This document shows positions 34,181 to 42,757 of a stretch of 64,000 nt of DNA, in pieces. The DNA is from Pelagibacterales bacterium SAG-MED15. GTDB lineage: Bacteria > Pseudomonadota > Alphaproteobacteria > Pelagibacterales > Pelagibacteraceae. The position numbers were made by a program, and so were the translations under genes. Every line of letters begins with the position of its first letter. The stretch's first letter is position 1. The notes below the pieces were generated by a model. The model saw nothing but the letters and a program-made list of their open reading frames with translations. It was not told the origin of the DNA and made no database searches. The stretch spans positions 62,001-126,000 of the forward strand of contig JACWDM010000001.1 in the NCBI GenBank assembly GCA_014654065.1, read 5' to 3'.

Positions 34181-35347
34181 ATGCTTTTTTCAAAAGATGA
34201 ATATCAAAATAGATTAAAAAAAACTAAAATTTTGATGCAAGAAAAAGGTATCGATCTTTTAATCTCTCAAGATACTAACAACATGAATTATCTCACGGGT
34301 TACGATGCGTGGTCATTTTATTATTCACAATGCGTTATCGTGCATACAGATTTAGAGGAGCCCTTGTGTTTTGTAAGAGCCCAAGATGCAGGTGGGGCAT
34401 ATATTAAAACATATCTAAAAAATGAGAGTATTATCATTTATGATGAGAAATATATTCATACATGGCCAACACATCCTTATGATTGTTTAATTGATTTAAT
34501 TAAAAAAAGAAGTTGGGATAAACTTAAAATCGGTGTTGAAATGGATAGTCATTATTTTACTGCTTTTTGTTATGAGAAATTAAAACAAGGACTTCCTAAT
34601 TCAACAATTAAAGACTCAGAAAGATTAGTTAATTGGGTGAGACTGATTAAATCTGATACTGAAATTGGATATATGAAAACTGCAGCAACAATATCTGAGG
34701 AAGCAATGAAAGTTGCAATGAATACAATAAATCCAGGTGTTAGGCAGTGCGATGCAGTTGCTGAAATTCAAAGGGCACTTTTTAGAGGAACACCAGAAAT
34801 TGGAGGTGAATATGCAAGTATAGCAACTTTATTACCAACTGGAAAAGGTACATCTGCTTCTCACCTAACAGCAACAGATGAAAAATTTGTTAAAGGCGAG
34901 GCAACTGTTGTTGAGCTTTCTGGGGTTGTAAAAAGATATCATTGCCCAATGGCAAGAACAGTTCAACTTGGAAAACCTGAACAAAAAAAAATTGATGCAA
35001 TGAAAGCAACAAATGAAGCATTAAATGCCGGTATTGAAGTAACAAAACCAGGAAATACCGCTGATGATGTTGCTCAAAAATTTTGGGGTGTTTTAGATAA
35101 ATATAATATTAAAAAAGAATCTAGAACAGGATATTCAATTGGAATAGGATATCCTCCTGATTGGGGTGAACATACTTTAAATATTTATAAAGGTGATATG
35201 ACAGTTTTAAAACCAAACGTGTGTTTTCATATGATTGCAGTAATGCAATTTGGTGACTGGGGCGTTGAAGCTTCTGAATCTATTAGAGTTACAGAGACTG
35301 GAAGTGAACTTTTTTGCAATTTTTCAAGAGATTTGCACATAAAATAA
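34181..35347 (+). CDS. M24-family hydrolase resembling ectoine hydrolase DoeA/EutD
   Basis: 388 residues from ATG 34181 (a TTG at 34154 would overlap the previous gene). An N-terminal creatinase-like domain (DLLISQDTNNMNYLTGYDAWSFY) is followed by a pita-bread C-terminal domain. Of the five metal ligands expected in aminopeptidase P, several positions look replaced (VVELSGVVKRYHCPMARTV, GIGYPPDWGEHTL), as in non-metallopeptidase members such as creatinase and DoeA. Pairing with the EutA-like gene and an ABC transporter supports an ectoine- or amide-type compatible-solute role. DddP-type DMSP lyase is less likely by N-terminal sequence. Confidence 0.72.
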   Translation: MLFSKDEYQNRLKKTKILMQEKGIDLLISQDTNNMNYLTGYDAWSFYYSQCVIVHTDLEEPLCFVRAQDAGGAYIKTYLKNESIIIYDEKYIHTWPTHPYDCLIDLIKKRSWDKLKIGVEMDSHYFTAFCYEKLKQGLPNSTIKDSERLVNWVRLIKSDTEIGYMKTAATISEEAMKVAMNTINPGVRQCDAVAEIQRALFRGTPEIGGEYASIATLLPTGKGTSASHLTATDEKFVKGEATVVELSGVVKRYHCPMARTVQLGKPEQKKIDAMKATNEALNAGIEVTKPGNTADDVAQKFWGVLDKYNIKKESRTGYSIGIGYPPDWGEHTLNIYKGDMTVLKPNVCFHMIAVMQFGDWGVEASESIRVTETGSELFCNFSRDLHIK

Positions 35348-35385
35348 GAACTTGAAAAAAATATCAACAAATGTTTTAAATCATC

Positions 35386-36474
35386 ATGCCAAAGAACGAA
35401 CAATTCGTTAAGTTTGACAAAGTAGATAAAAGCTATGACGGTAAAGTTTTAGTAGTCAAAGATTTAAATCTAGATATTGCAGAAGGTGAGTTCATCACAA
35501 TGTTAGGACCATCAGGTTCTGGAAAAACAACATGCCTAATGATGCTTGCAGGATTTGAAACTCCAACTAATGGAGAAATATATTTAGATGGAAATCCAAT
35601 CTCAAATATACCACCACATAAAAGGGGAATCGGAATGGTGTTTCAAAATTATGCACTGTTCCCACATATGACAGTTTATGAAAACTTAGCCTTCCCATTG
35701 AGAGTTAGAAAAATTCAAAAAGATGAGATTGATAAAAAAGTTGATAAGGCTTTATCCATGGTGTCTTTAACTGGTTTTGAAAATAGAATGCCAGGACAAT
35801 TATCAGGCGGTCAGCAACAAAGAGTTGCAGTTGCAAGAGCACTTGTTTTTGATCCAGCTGTTGTTTTGATGGATGAACCTTTAGGTGCATTAGATAAAAA
35901 TCTTAGAGAGAGTATGCAGTATGAAATTAAACATATTCATGAAAATATAGGTGTTACAGTTGTTTATGTAACACACGACCAAAGTGAAGCATTAACAATG
36001 TCAAATAGAATTGCAGTATTTAATGATGGAAAGGTTCAGCAACTTTCTTCACCAGATAAACTTTACGAAGAGCCAGTTAATTCTTTTGTTGCTGAATTTA
36101 TTGGAGAAAATAATACTTTTGGTGGGCAGGTTACAAATTATTCAAAAGAAAAATGTAAAGTTAAATTAAATGATGGCTCAGAAATTTTTGCAAATCCAAT
36201 TACTGTCAAAGCAAATGGTGATGATACCACTGTATCATTAAGACCTGAGAGAGCATTAATTAATACTAAAGAAAAAATGGATAATAATTTTAAAGGAAAA
36301 ATAGAAGAAGTTATTTATCATGGGGATCATACTCGAGTAAGATTAGATTTGCTTGGAAATAAAGATTTTATTTTAAAAGTTCCAAATAGTTCTGCTAATA
36401 TGGATATTAAACTAGGTAACCAAATAAATGTTAGCTGGAATAGTCATGATGCGAGAGCATTAGACCCAAAATAA
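35386..36474 (+). CDS. PotA-type ABC transporter ATPase
   Basis: 362 residues. Walker A GPSGSGKTT at 41-49, signature QLSGGQQQRVAVARAL, Walker B VVLMDEPLGALD, and a C-terminal TOBE domain (VSLRPERALI). This is the spermidine/putrescine/compatible-solute class. It lies 38 bp after the M24 gene and ahead of the binding protein and two permeases, an order (A-D-B-C) often seen in marine alphaproteobacteria. Confidence 0.93.
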   Translation: MPKNEQFVKFDKVDKSYDGKVLVVKDLNLDIAEGEFITMLGPSGSGKTTCLMMLAGFETPTNGEIYLDGNPISNIPPHKRGIGMVFQNYALFPHMTVYENLAFPLRVRKIQKDEIDKKVDKALSMVSLTGFENRMPGQLSGGQQQRVAVARALVFDPAVVLMDEPLGALDKNLRESMQYEIKHIHENIGVTVVYVTHDQSEALTMSNRIAVFNDGKVQQLSSPDKLYEEPVNSFVAEFIGENNTFGGQVTNYSKEKCKVKLNDGSEIFANPITVKANGDDTTVSLRPERALINTKEKMDNNFKGKIEEVIYHGDHTRVRLDLLGNKDFILKVPNSSANMDIKLGNQINVSWNSHDARALDPK

Positions 36475-36535
36475 ACATCTGGTTAATAATCATTATATAG
36501 TAATAAAATAAAAGCCTTTTTTAATAAATGGGATG

Positions 36536-36596
36536 TTGACTCACTCTTTATATCTTGCTGTAATTGCTTTTTTAAAAAAACGTTTAAACGGAGGAT
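36536..36596 (+). promoter_or_regulatory. Sigma-70-type promoter and ribosome site of the PotD-like gene
   Basis: TTGACT at 36536-36541 and TGTAAT at 36559-36564 are separated by exactly 17 bp, a near-consensus sigma-70 promoter. The start site would fall near 36571. GGAGGA at 36591-36596 is a strong ribosome site two bases before ATG 36599. It would allow the binding protein to be made in excess over the ATPase encoded upstream. Confidence 0.7.
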
Positions 36597-36598
36597 AA

Positions 36599-37714
36599 AT
36601 GAGAAAATTAAGTAAACTATTACTAGTTCTATCTTTTGCTCTTTCAATAAGTTCATCAGCATTTGCAGTTACGGCTGTATCTTGGGGTGGAGCTTATACA
36701 GAGTCTCAAAAGTTAGGATATGGTGATCCTACTGCTAAGAAACTAGGTATCGAGATTAATTGGGTCGACTACTCTGGTGGATTATCAGAAATTAAAGCAC
36801 AAAAAGAAGCCGGCAAAATTACGTGGGATATAATCGACGTATTTGCAATGGATACTATCAATGGATGTGACGAAGGTTTATTTGTTGAATTTGACTTTGA
36901 CAAAGACTTTCCACCTGCGCCAGATGGAACTCCAGCAAGTAAAGATTTCTTCGCACCAATGCCAAGTAAATGTGCTGTAGGAAACATTTTATACTCTTGG
37001 AACTATGCTTATAACACTGAGAACGTTAAAGGTACTCCAAAGACTATAAAAGATTTCTTTAACACTAAAAAATTCCCTGGAAAAAGAGCTATCTACAAAG
37101 GTGCTCTAACTAACTTAGAGATCGCTTTAGCTGCAGATGGAATTAAACCAGGAAAAGGTGGAGCAAAAATCTACAAAGCTTTAGAAACTGAAGCAGGTGT
37201 AGAAAGAGCTATGAATAAGATCAAAAAACTTTGCACAGATCCTAACGGAGGATGTGTATTTTGGTCTGCAGGTGCACAACCACCAGAACTATTAGTTTCA
37301 GGTGAAGTTGTTATGGCAACTGGTTGGAACGGAAGATTCTTCAACGCAGAAGTTGCTGAAGGCGCTCCAATCAAACAAGTTTGGGATGGTCAAGGTCTTG
37401 ACTATGAATATTTTGTTCTAGTTAAAGGTGGACCTAACGAAGCTGATGCTAAAAAAGCTCTTGCAATGATGACAAGTACAGAGATGTTAGCTGGAAGTGC
37501 TAAGTATATTGCTTACGCTCCATGGAGAAAATCATCTCTTAAAGTTATGGAAGCAGGAGAGCCTTGGTATAAAGATGGTAAGACTAACATGGTACCACAA
37601 ATGCCAACAGCTAAATCAAATACTAAAAACTATTTCTTAGTAGATCCTATTTATTGGGCTGACAACGGTACAGAGCTTGGTGAAAAATGGGAAGCTATGA
37701 AAGCTGGACTATAA
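36599..37714 (+). CDS. PotD/PotF-type periplasmic substrate-binding protein
   Basis: 371 residues with a signal peptide (cleavage near AFA-VT). The mature fold is the extracellular solute-binding class used for polyamines and related amines (TAVSWGGAYTESQKLGYGDP, WDIIDVFAMDTI, CAVGNILYSWNYAYN, YFLVDPIYWADNG). Codon use is visibly more optimal and GC-richer than its neighbours, as for very highly expressed proteins. It has its own promoter upstream and a terminator downstream. The ligand is unidentified; neighbours suggest an ectoine-like or amine compound. Confidence 0.92.
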   Translation: MRKLSKLLLVLSFALSISSSAFAVTAVSWGGAYTESQKLGYGDPTAKKLGIEINWVDYSGGLSEIKAQKEAGKITWDIIDVFAMDTINGCDEGLFVEFDFDKDFPPAPDGTPASKDFFAPMPSKCAVGNILYSWNYAYNTENVKGTPKTIKDFFNTKKFPGKRAIYKGALTNLEIALAADGIKPGKGGAKIYKALETEAGVERAMNKIKKLCTDPNGGCVFWSAGAQPPELLVSGEVVMATGWNGRFFNAEVAEGAPIKQVWDGQGLDYEYFVLVKGGPNEADAKKALAMMTSTEMLAGSAKYIAYAPWRKSSLKVMEAGEPWYKDGKTNMVPQMPTAKSNTKNYFLVDPIYWADNGTELGEKWEAMKAGL

Positions 37715-37752
37715 TTTTAAGTTTTAAACACTAAAATTATATACTATATTTA

Positions 37753-37784
37753 GGGCGGTTATTTTATAACCGCCCTTTTTTATT
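37753..37784 (+). terminator. Intrinsic terminator between binding-protein and permease genes
   Basis: GGGCGGTTAT (37753-37762) and ATAACCGCCC (37766-37775) form a perfect 10-bp stem with loop TTT, followed by six T. It ends one base before the start of the permease gene (37786). Partial read-through would give high binding-protein and low permease expression, a common arrangement in ABC operons. Confidence 0.92.
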
Positions 37785-37785
37785 T

Positions 37786-39039
37786 ATGAGCAGTGAAACA
37801 CAAAAAATTTTAACAACAGATGGAATACCTCTCGAGGTTAGTCTTAAAAAGGCTGAGAGAAAAAATAAACTTAAAGCATTTCTATTAGTTGCTCCCTTAT
37901 TATTATTTTTATTAATTACTTATATCTTTCCAATAGGTGACATGCTTATGAGAAGTGTTGATGATAAAATGGTCACGGAAATGCTTCCTAAAACTTTTAA
38001 ATCGATGGAGAAATGGGATGGTAAAGAGTTACCACCAGAGGAAGTTTTTGAGTCTTTTTATTTAGATTTTAAAAAATTAGTTGAAGAAAAGCGTGAGGGT
38101 AAATTATCAACTCAACTTAATTACACAAAAAACGGATTTAAAAGTATAATTAAAAAATTACGTAGAAAATCAAAAAATTTTGAAGAAGGAAATTATAAAG
38201 AACAAATTATGGCAGTTCATAAAAGATGGGCTGATATTGAATATTGGAAAGCAATTAAAAGAAGAGCCCCTCCAATTACTTATCAAAAGTATTTAAAGGG
38301 TATTGATATGTATCAAGATGAGAGTGGAGAAATAGTTAGTGTTTCGGAAGATAGAAGAATACATAGAATTTTATGGCTAAGAACTTTAGAGGTTGCTTTT
38401 TTTGTTACTTTATTATGCTTTCTAATGGCATACCCTATAGCACACCTTCTTGCTACATTACCCATGAAATACAGTAACCTTCTAATGATATGTGTATTAC
38501 TTCCATTTTGGACTTCACTATTGGTTAGAACTGCAAGTTGGATGATCTTGTTACAGCAGCAAGGGGTAGTTAATGATTTTTTTGTATTTATTGGATTGGT
38601 GGCAGACGATGCAAGGCCAGAAATGATGTACAATAAAACTGGAACCTATATAGCAATGACGCAGATTTTATTACCGTTCATGGTTTTACCTTTATACAGT
38701 GTAATGAAAACTATTTCACCGAGCTTAATGAGAGCTGGAAAATCATTAGGAGGAACGCCATTTGTAGCATTTTGGAAAATTTACTTTCCTTTAACTATTC
38801 CAGGTATAGGAGCTGGATGCCTTTTAGTTTTTATTTTAGCAATTGGATATTATATAACACCAGCATTGGTAGGTGGAGCTTCTGGAACTTTGATAAGTAA
38901 CCAAATTGCCTTTCACATGAAAAGTACTTTAGATTGGAGCTTTGCTTCTGCCATGGGTTTAATGCTTTTGACAGGGGTATTAGCGATTTATTGGGTTTAT
39001 AATAAATTAGTAGGAATTGATAATATTAAATTAGGATAA
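37786..39039 (+). CDS. PotB-type ABC transporter permease with large periplasmic insert
   Basis: 417 residues. TM1 at about 30-50 (FLLVAPLLLFLLITYIFPIG) is followed by a polar insert of about 145 residues rich in Lys/Glu (KREGKLSTQLNYTKNG, RWADIEYWKAIKRRAPP) before TM2 at about 205. The rest is a standard PotB permease with the EAA loop near RAGKSLGGTPFVAFWKIYFP. Ordinary PotB proteins are 280-300 residues, so the insert is the notable point. It begins directly after the terminator hairpin and precedes PotC by 2 bp. Confidence 0.9.
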   Translation: MSSETQKILTTDGIPLEVSLKKAERKNKLKAFLLVAPLLLFLLITYIFPIGDMLMRSVDDKMVTEMLPKTFKSMEKWDGKELPPEEVFESFYLDFKKLVEEKREGKLSTQLNYTKNGFKSIIKKLRRKSKNFEEGNYKEQIMAVHKRWADIEYWKAIKRRAPPITYQKYLKGIDMYQDESGEIVSVSEDRRIHRILWLRTLEVAFFVTLLCFLMAYPIAHLLATLPMKYSNLLMICVLLPFWTSLLVRTASWMILLQQQGVVNDFFVFIGLVADDARPEMMYNKTGTYIAMTQILLPFMVLPLYSVMKTISPSLMRAGKSLGGTPFVAFWKIYFPLTIPGIGAGCLLVFILAIGYYITPALVGGASGTLISNQIAFHMKSTLDWSFASAMGLMLLTGVLAIYWVYNKLVGIDNIKLG

Positions 39040-39041
39040 TT

Positions 39042-39896
39042 ATGGCTTTACCAAAGTATACAGAACCACATTATAGAGTTTGGCATTATTTTTATATATT
39101 TATATGTTCGTGTGTTTTCTTTTTTTTAATAGCACCTTTATTTGTTATATTTCCATTGTCATTTAATGCAGAAGAATTTTTAAGCTTTTCAGATGGCATG
39201 AAAAGTTTAGATCCAGATGCATTCTCTTTAAGATGGTATAAAGATATGGTCTATGGAACTAAAAATCCATGGGGTCTTGCAGCCAAAAATAGTTTTATAA
39301 TAGCAATATTTGCAACACTGGGCTCGGTTCTTCTTGGAACAGTAGCAGCATTAGGCCTAAGCAGTAGACATATGCCATATAAAGGTTTGATAATGGCAAC
39401 ATTAATTTCACCAATGATTGTTCCTTTAATTATCTCTGGTGTTGCTATTTTCTTTTTTATGGCAAAAGCAGGACTGGCCGCAACACATACCGGCATTGTT
39501 CTTGCACATATAATATTAGGTACACCATTTGTTGTTATAACTGTAACAGCGACTTTATCAGGTTTTGATCATAGTGTTACCAGAGCTGCTTCAAGCTTAG
39601 GTAGTGATCCAGTAAATACATTTATGAAAATTACGCTACCGTTGATTCTTCCTGGTGTTATCTCGGGTGGACTATTTGCATTTGTGACTTCTTTTGATGA
39701 AGTTGTTGTAGTTTTATTCTTAGCTGGATTAGAAAATACAACAATTCCGATTCAAATGTGGACTGGATTGAGAGAACAATTGAGCCCAACTATACTTGCT
39801 GTTGCGACATGTTTAATAATTTTATCTACTTTAATTCTTGTTACAGCTGAGTTATTAAGACGAAGATCTGAAAGACTCAGAGGAATAAATAGATAA
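39042..39896 (+). CDS. PotC-type ABC transporter permease
   Basis: 284 residues, six membrane segments, with the EAA-type cytoplasmic loop TRAASSLGSDPVNTFMKITLP. It completes the transporter with the PotB-like permease, the ATPase at 35386 and the binding protein at 36599. The next gene starts 4 bp later, so transport and the fatty-acyl-CoA-type enzyme are probably cotranscribed. Confidence 0.93.
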   Translation: MALPKYTEPHYRVWHYFYIFICSCVFFFLIAPLFVIFPLSFNAEEFLSFSDGMKSLDPDAFSLRWYKDMVYGTKNPWGLAAKNSFIIAIFATLGSVLLGTVAALGLSSRHMPYKGLIMATLISPMIVPLIISGVAIFFFMAKAGLAATHTGIVLAHIILGTPFVVITVTATLSGFDHSVTRAASSLGSDPVNTFMKITLPLILPGVISGGLFAFVTSFDEVVVVLFLAGLENTTIPIQMWTGLREQLSPTILAVATCLIILSTLILVTAELLRRRSERLRGINR

Positions 39897-39900
39897 AAAA

Positions 39901-42123
39901 ATGGACATTAAAAAAGTTGTAGTAATCGGTTCAGGAACAATGGGTAGTGGGATAGCTGCACATTTATGTAATGCAAATATTCCAGTTACTTTACTTGATC
40001 TAACAACTGACATAAGTGAAAAAGCTAGAGAAAGAATACAAAAATCTAGACCGCCTCTGTTAATTGATAAAACAAAAATTAATAATATTAATGTTGGCAA
40101 TATTAATGATGACTTTAACTTTGTTAAAGAGGCAGACTGGGTAGTGGAAGCTGTAGTTGAAAGAATAGATATTAAGCATAATATTTATGAAAAAATATTC
40201 AAAAATAGAAAGACAGGAGCAATTGTATCCTCAAACACATCATCAATTCCAATAAAAATTTTATCTGAAAAACTTTCACAAGAAGAAAAAAAAGACTTTT
40301 GTATTACTCACTTTTTTAATCCAGTAAGATATATGGGTCTACTCGAAATTGTTAAAAACGAAAATAATGACCTTGAAAAAATTAATTCCTTGAAAAAATT
40401 TTGTGAAAAAGAACTTGGAAAAGGAGCTATTGTTTGCAACGACACACCAGGATTTTTAGGAAATAGAATAGGTGTTTATGCTATGCAAGTAGCTATGACA
40501 GAAGCATTTAAAATGAAATTATCAATTGAAGAAGCCGATGCTGTATTTGGAAGACCAATGGGAATACCGAAAACTGGTGTTTTTGGTCTTTATGATTTGA
40601 TCGGGATAGATCTAATGGCCGATGTTCTTAAAAGCTTTATTAAGGAACTTTCTAAAGAAGATGAATTCCAAATAGTTGCAAAAGACATTCCTTTAATTAC
40701 CAAATTAATTGAAAAAGGATACACGGGAAGGAAAGGCAAAGGTGGATTCTATAGAATTAACAAGGATAATAATCAAAAAATTTTAGAAGCAATAAATTTA
40801 GAAACAGAACAATATTCACCATCAAAAAAAATAGACCTAGGTATCGATACAGTAAATTTAAAAAATTTAATAAATAGGGATGATAAGTACGGTAAATATG
40901 CATGGTCAGTCATTTCTAAGATAATTAAATATGCTTCATCACTAGTGCCTGGCATTACAGATAAATTTAATGATATTGATGAAGCTATGAGACTTGGTTT
41001 TAATTGGGCCATGGGTCCTTTCGAAATGCTTAGATCAATTGGAGTTAATGAGTTTTTTAATAGAATAGATAGCTTCGAAGGAAATAAGTTTTTAGAAAAT
41101 TTATCAAAGAACAAAGATGAAAATTTTTATGGTGAAAGGCAAATTTATACAGACATACAAACCTTAGCCAAAGTAAGACCAACAGCCTTAAAACTAGATA
41201 AGAATAATTCAGCAGAAATACATAGGTTCAAAGACTTTAACATTGTTGAATTTACTACAAAAGCATGTGCTCTTGATTACGATTCAATGGATGCATTAAA
41301 AAATGCGACTGACAAGCCATTAATAGTAATAAATGAAAGTATGCAATTTTCCGCTGGAGTGAATTTAAGTTATACAATGAACTTTGCAGAAAAAAATGAT
41401 TTTAAATCTATTGAGAAATTTATTAAATATTTTCAAGATACTTGTAAAACATTGAAGTATTCCAAATATCCAGTCGTATCTGCACCTTCTGGACTTACAC
41501 TTGGAGGAGGTTTTGAAGTTCTTGTCCAAAGTAATTTTGTTGCCTCACATACAAATATTGTAATTGGTTTAGTAGAGACAATTGTTGGATTGGTCCCAGC
41601 GGGAGGTGGTTGTAAAGAAATGTTGTGGAGATGGATGCAGACAGAAGAAGCTAAAAAGGATCCAGATTATGCACCGTTAAAAGTGTTTGATATCATTGGA
41701 TACGCTAAAACAGCAACTTCACCAGTAGAAGCAAAACCATTAAAATATTTAAATGAGAATGATAAGACAATAATGAATCGAAACAGCCTATTCTCTGTTT
41801 CAAAAAATATTTTAGATAATAATAAAGATTTTAGACCTCCAGAGGAATGTAGCTTTAGTTTATCTGGCAAACCACTTAAAGAAAAAATGATTAAAGTTTT
41901 GGAAAAGTTATATAATGAAAAAGTTATACTTGATCATGGTATGGAAGTTGGAAAAGAACTTGCAAATGTTTTAAGTGGAGGCGATACAACAATAGATAAA
42001 AAACTTACAGAAAATGACTTATATAAATTAGAATTAGATTCATTTATGAGATTAATTGAAAATATTAAAACTCAGGAAAGAATTAGACACACCCTTAAAA
42101 CCGGAAAACCATTAGTAAATTAA
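39901..42123 (+). CDS. 3-hydroxyacyl-CoA dehydrogenase/enoyl-CoA hydratase fusion
   Basis: 740 residues with the dehydrogenase first and the crotonase last, the reverse of FadB/FadJ. Residues 1-190 are the NAD domain (VVIGSGTMGSGIAAHLCNA), about 185-290 and 335-420 the C-terminal 3HCDH domains, and about 425-640 a crotonase-like domain (INESMQFSAGVNLSYTMN, APSGLTLGGGFEVLV, VETIVGLVPAGGG). It acts in oxidation of a CoA-bound intermediate. Position at the end of the transporter operon suggests that it handles the imported compound's carbon skeleton. Confidence 0.9.
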   Translation: MDIKKVVVIGSGTMGSGIAAHLCNANIPVTLLDLTTDISEKARERIQKSRPPLLIDKTKINNINVGNINDDFNFVKEADWVVEAVVERIDIKHNIYEKIFKNRKTGAIVSSNTSSIPIKILSEKLSQEEKKDFCITHFFNPVRYMGLLEIVKNENNDLEKINSLKKFCEKELGKGAIVCNDTPGFLGNRIGVYAMQVAMTEAFKMKLSIEEADAVFGRPMGIPKTGVFGLYDLIGIDLMADVLKSFIKELSKEDEFQIVAKDIPLITKLIEKGYTGRKGKGGFYRINKDNNQKILEAINLETEQYSPSKKIDLGIDTVNLKNLINRDDKYGKYAWSVISKIIKYASSLVPGITDKFNDIDEAMRLGFNWAMGPFEMLRSIGVNEFFNRIDSFEGNKFLENLSKNKDENFYGERQIYTDIQTLAKVRPTALKLDKNNSAEIHRFKDFNIVEFTTKACALDYDSMDALKNATDKPLIVINESMQFSAGVNLSYTMNFAEKNDFKSIEKFIKYFQDTCKTLKYSKYPVVSAPSGLTLGGGFEVLVQSNFVASHTNIVIGLVETIVGLVPAGGGCKEMLWRWMQTEEAKKDPDYAPLKVFDIIGYAKTATSPVEAKPLKYLNENDKTIMNRNSLFSVSKNILDNNKDFRPPEECSFSLSGKPLKEKMIKVLEKLYNEKVILDHGMEVGKELANVLSGGDTTIDKKLTENDLYKLELDSFMRLIENIKTQERIRHTLKTGKPLVN

Positions 42124-42452
42124 CTAAATATTTTTTGTTGTCGCGTGTGCCATTTTTCAAGCACCGGACTAAGACTTTCACAAGAAAAATATTTCTTTCT
42201 TTTATCTTTTTTGTCTACAGTTTTTTTAAAGTAGCCTAATTTAACACCTTCTAATAAAATTGATTGTATTGTTGTTCTACTTACTGTTGATTGAGTTATC
42301 TTACACAAATTCTCGAAAGTGATTTGATTATGACCATAAATATAACAAACTATTACAAAGTGGATTTTTGTTTTAAAAATAAATGATAATGCTCCAGTAT
42401 CATGTACATGACTTACAAGATCATTTCCAATTTTTAAAAATTTGTTTTTCAT
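42120..42452 (-). CDS. MarR-like winged-helix regulator
   Basis: 110 residues with a winged-helix pattern: ITFENLCKITQSTVSRTTIQ as helix-turn-helix, then VKLGYFKKTVDKKDKRKKYF as the wing (DKRxR-like). It is shorter than typical MarR (about 140), lacking part of the dimerisation helices. It is convergent with the dehydrogenase/crotonase gene (4-bp overlap) and divergent from the adhesin operon, so it could regulate either. Confidence 0.75.
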   Translation of the reverse strand: MKNKFLKIGNDLVSHVHDTGALSFIFKTKIHFVIVCYIYGHNQITFENLCKITQSTVSRTTIQSILLEGVKLGYFKKTVDKKDKRKKYFSCESLSPVLEKWHTRQQKIFS

Positions 42453-42757
42453 ACTTTGTTAAATTAATACCAATTTTTAATAGTAATTTTTTTTATAAAA
42501 AATAACTAATGTTTTTTATGATTTTGAGGTATGCATATTTAGCACAGTAGAAAAAACTCTTAGTAATAATAAATTATTTTTTCAGATAAATAATAAGCGT
42601 TTATTTTCAGTGCTTATTGAAGATATTATTTCTATTTAAAATTGGTATTAAAATTTGATGCAATTTTAAAATTGTATTTCTTTCTCTAACTTTAGTTAAA
42701 ATATTAATAAATTGAGGGATTCCGTAAGCATTTTAACAACTTGGAGCATAAAATAAG
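42453..42757. promoter_or_regulatory. Intergenic region with long inverted repeat ahead of the adhesin operon
   Basis: 305 bp without a gene. TAATACCAATTTTTAATAG (42465-42483) and CTATTTAAAATTGGTATTA (42632-42650) are inverted copies with one mismatch in 19 bp, 148 bp apart. Inside lies a smaller dyad, AATAAGC/GCTTATT (42592-42598, 42612-42618). GGAG at 42743-42746 is the likely ribosome site of the adhesin (start 42758). The paired arms could be operator half-regions for the divergent MarR-like protein, or the ends of a small mobile remnant; no transposase and no clear target duplication are seen. Confidence 0.5.

Noticed and set aside
34181-35347. M24 protein as a DddP-type DMSP lyase
   Set aside because: DddP has a longer N-terminal region and a different sequence; this protein reads closer to DoeA/creatinase, and its neighbour is EutA-like.
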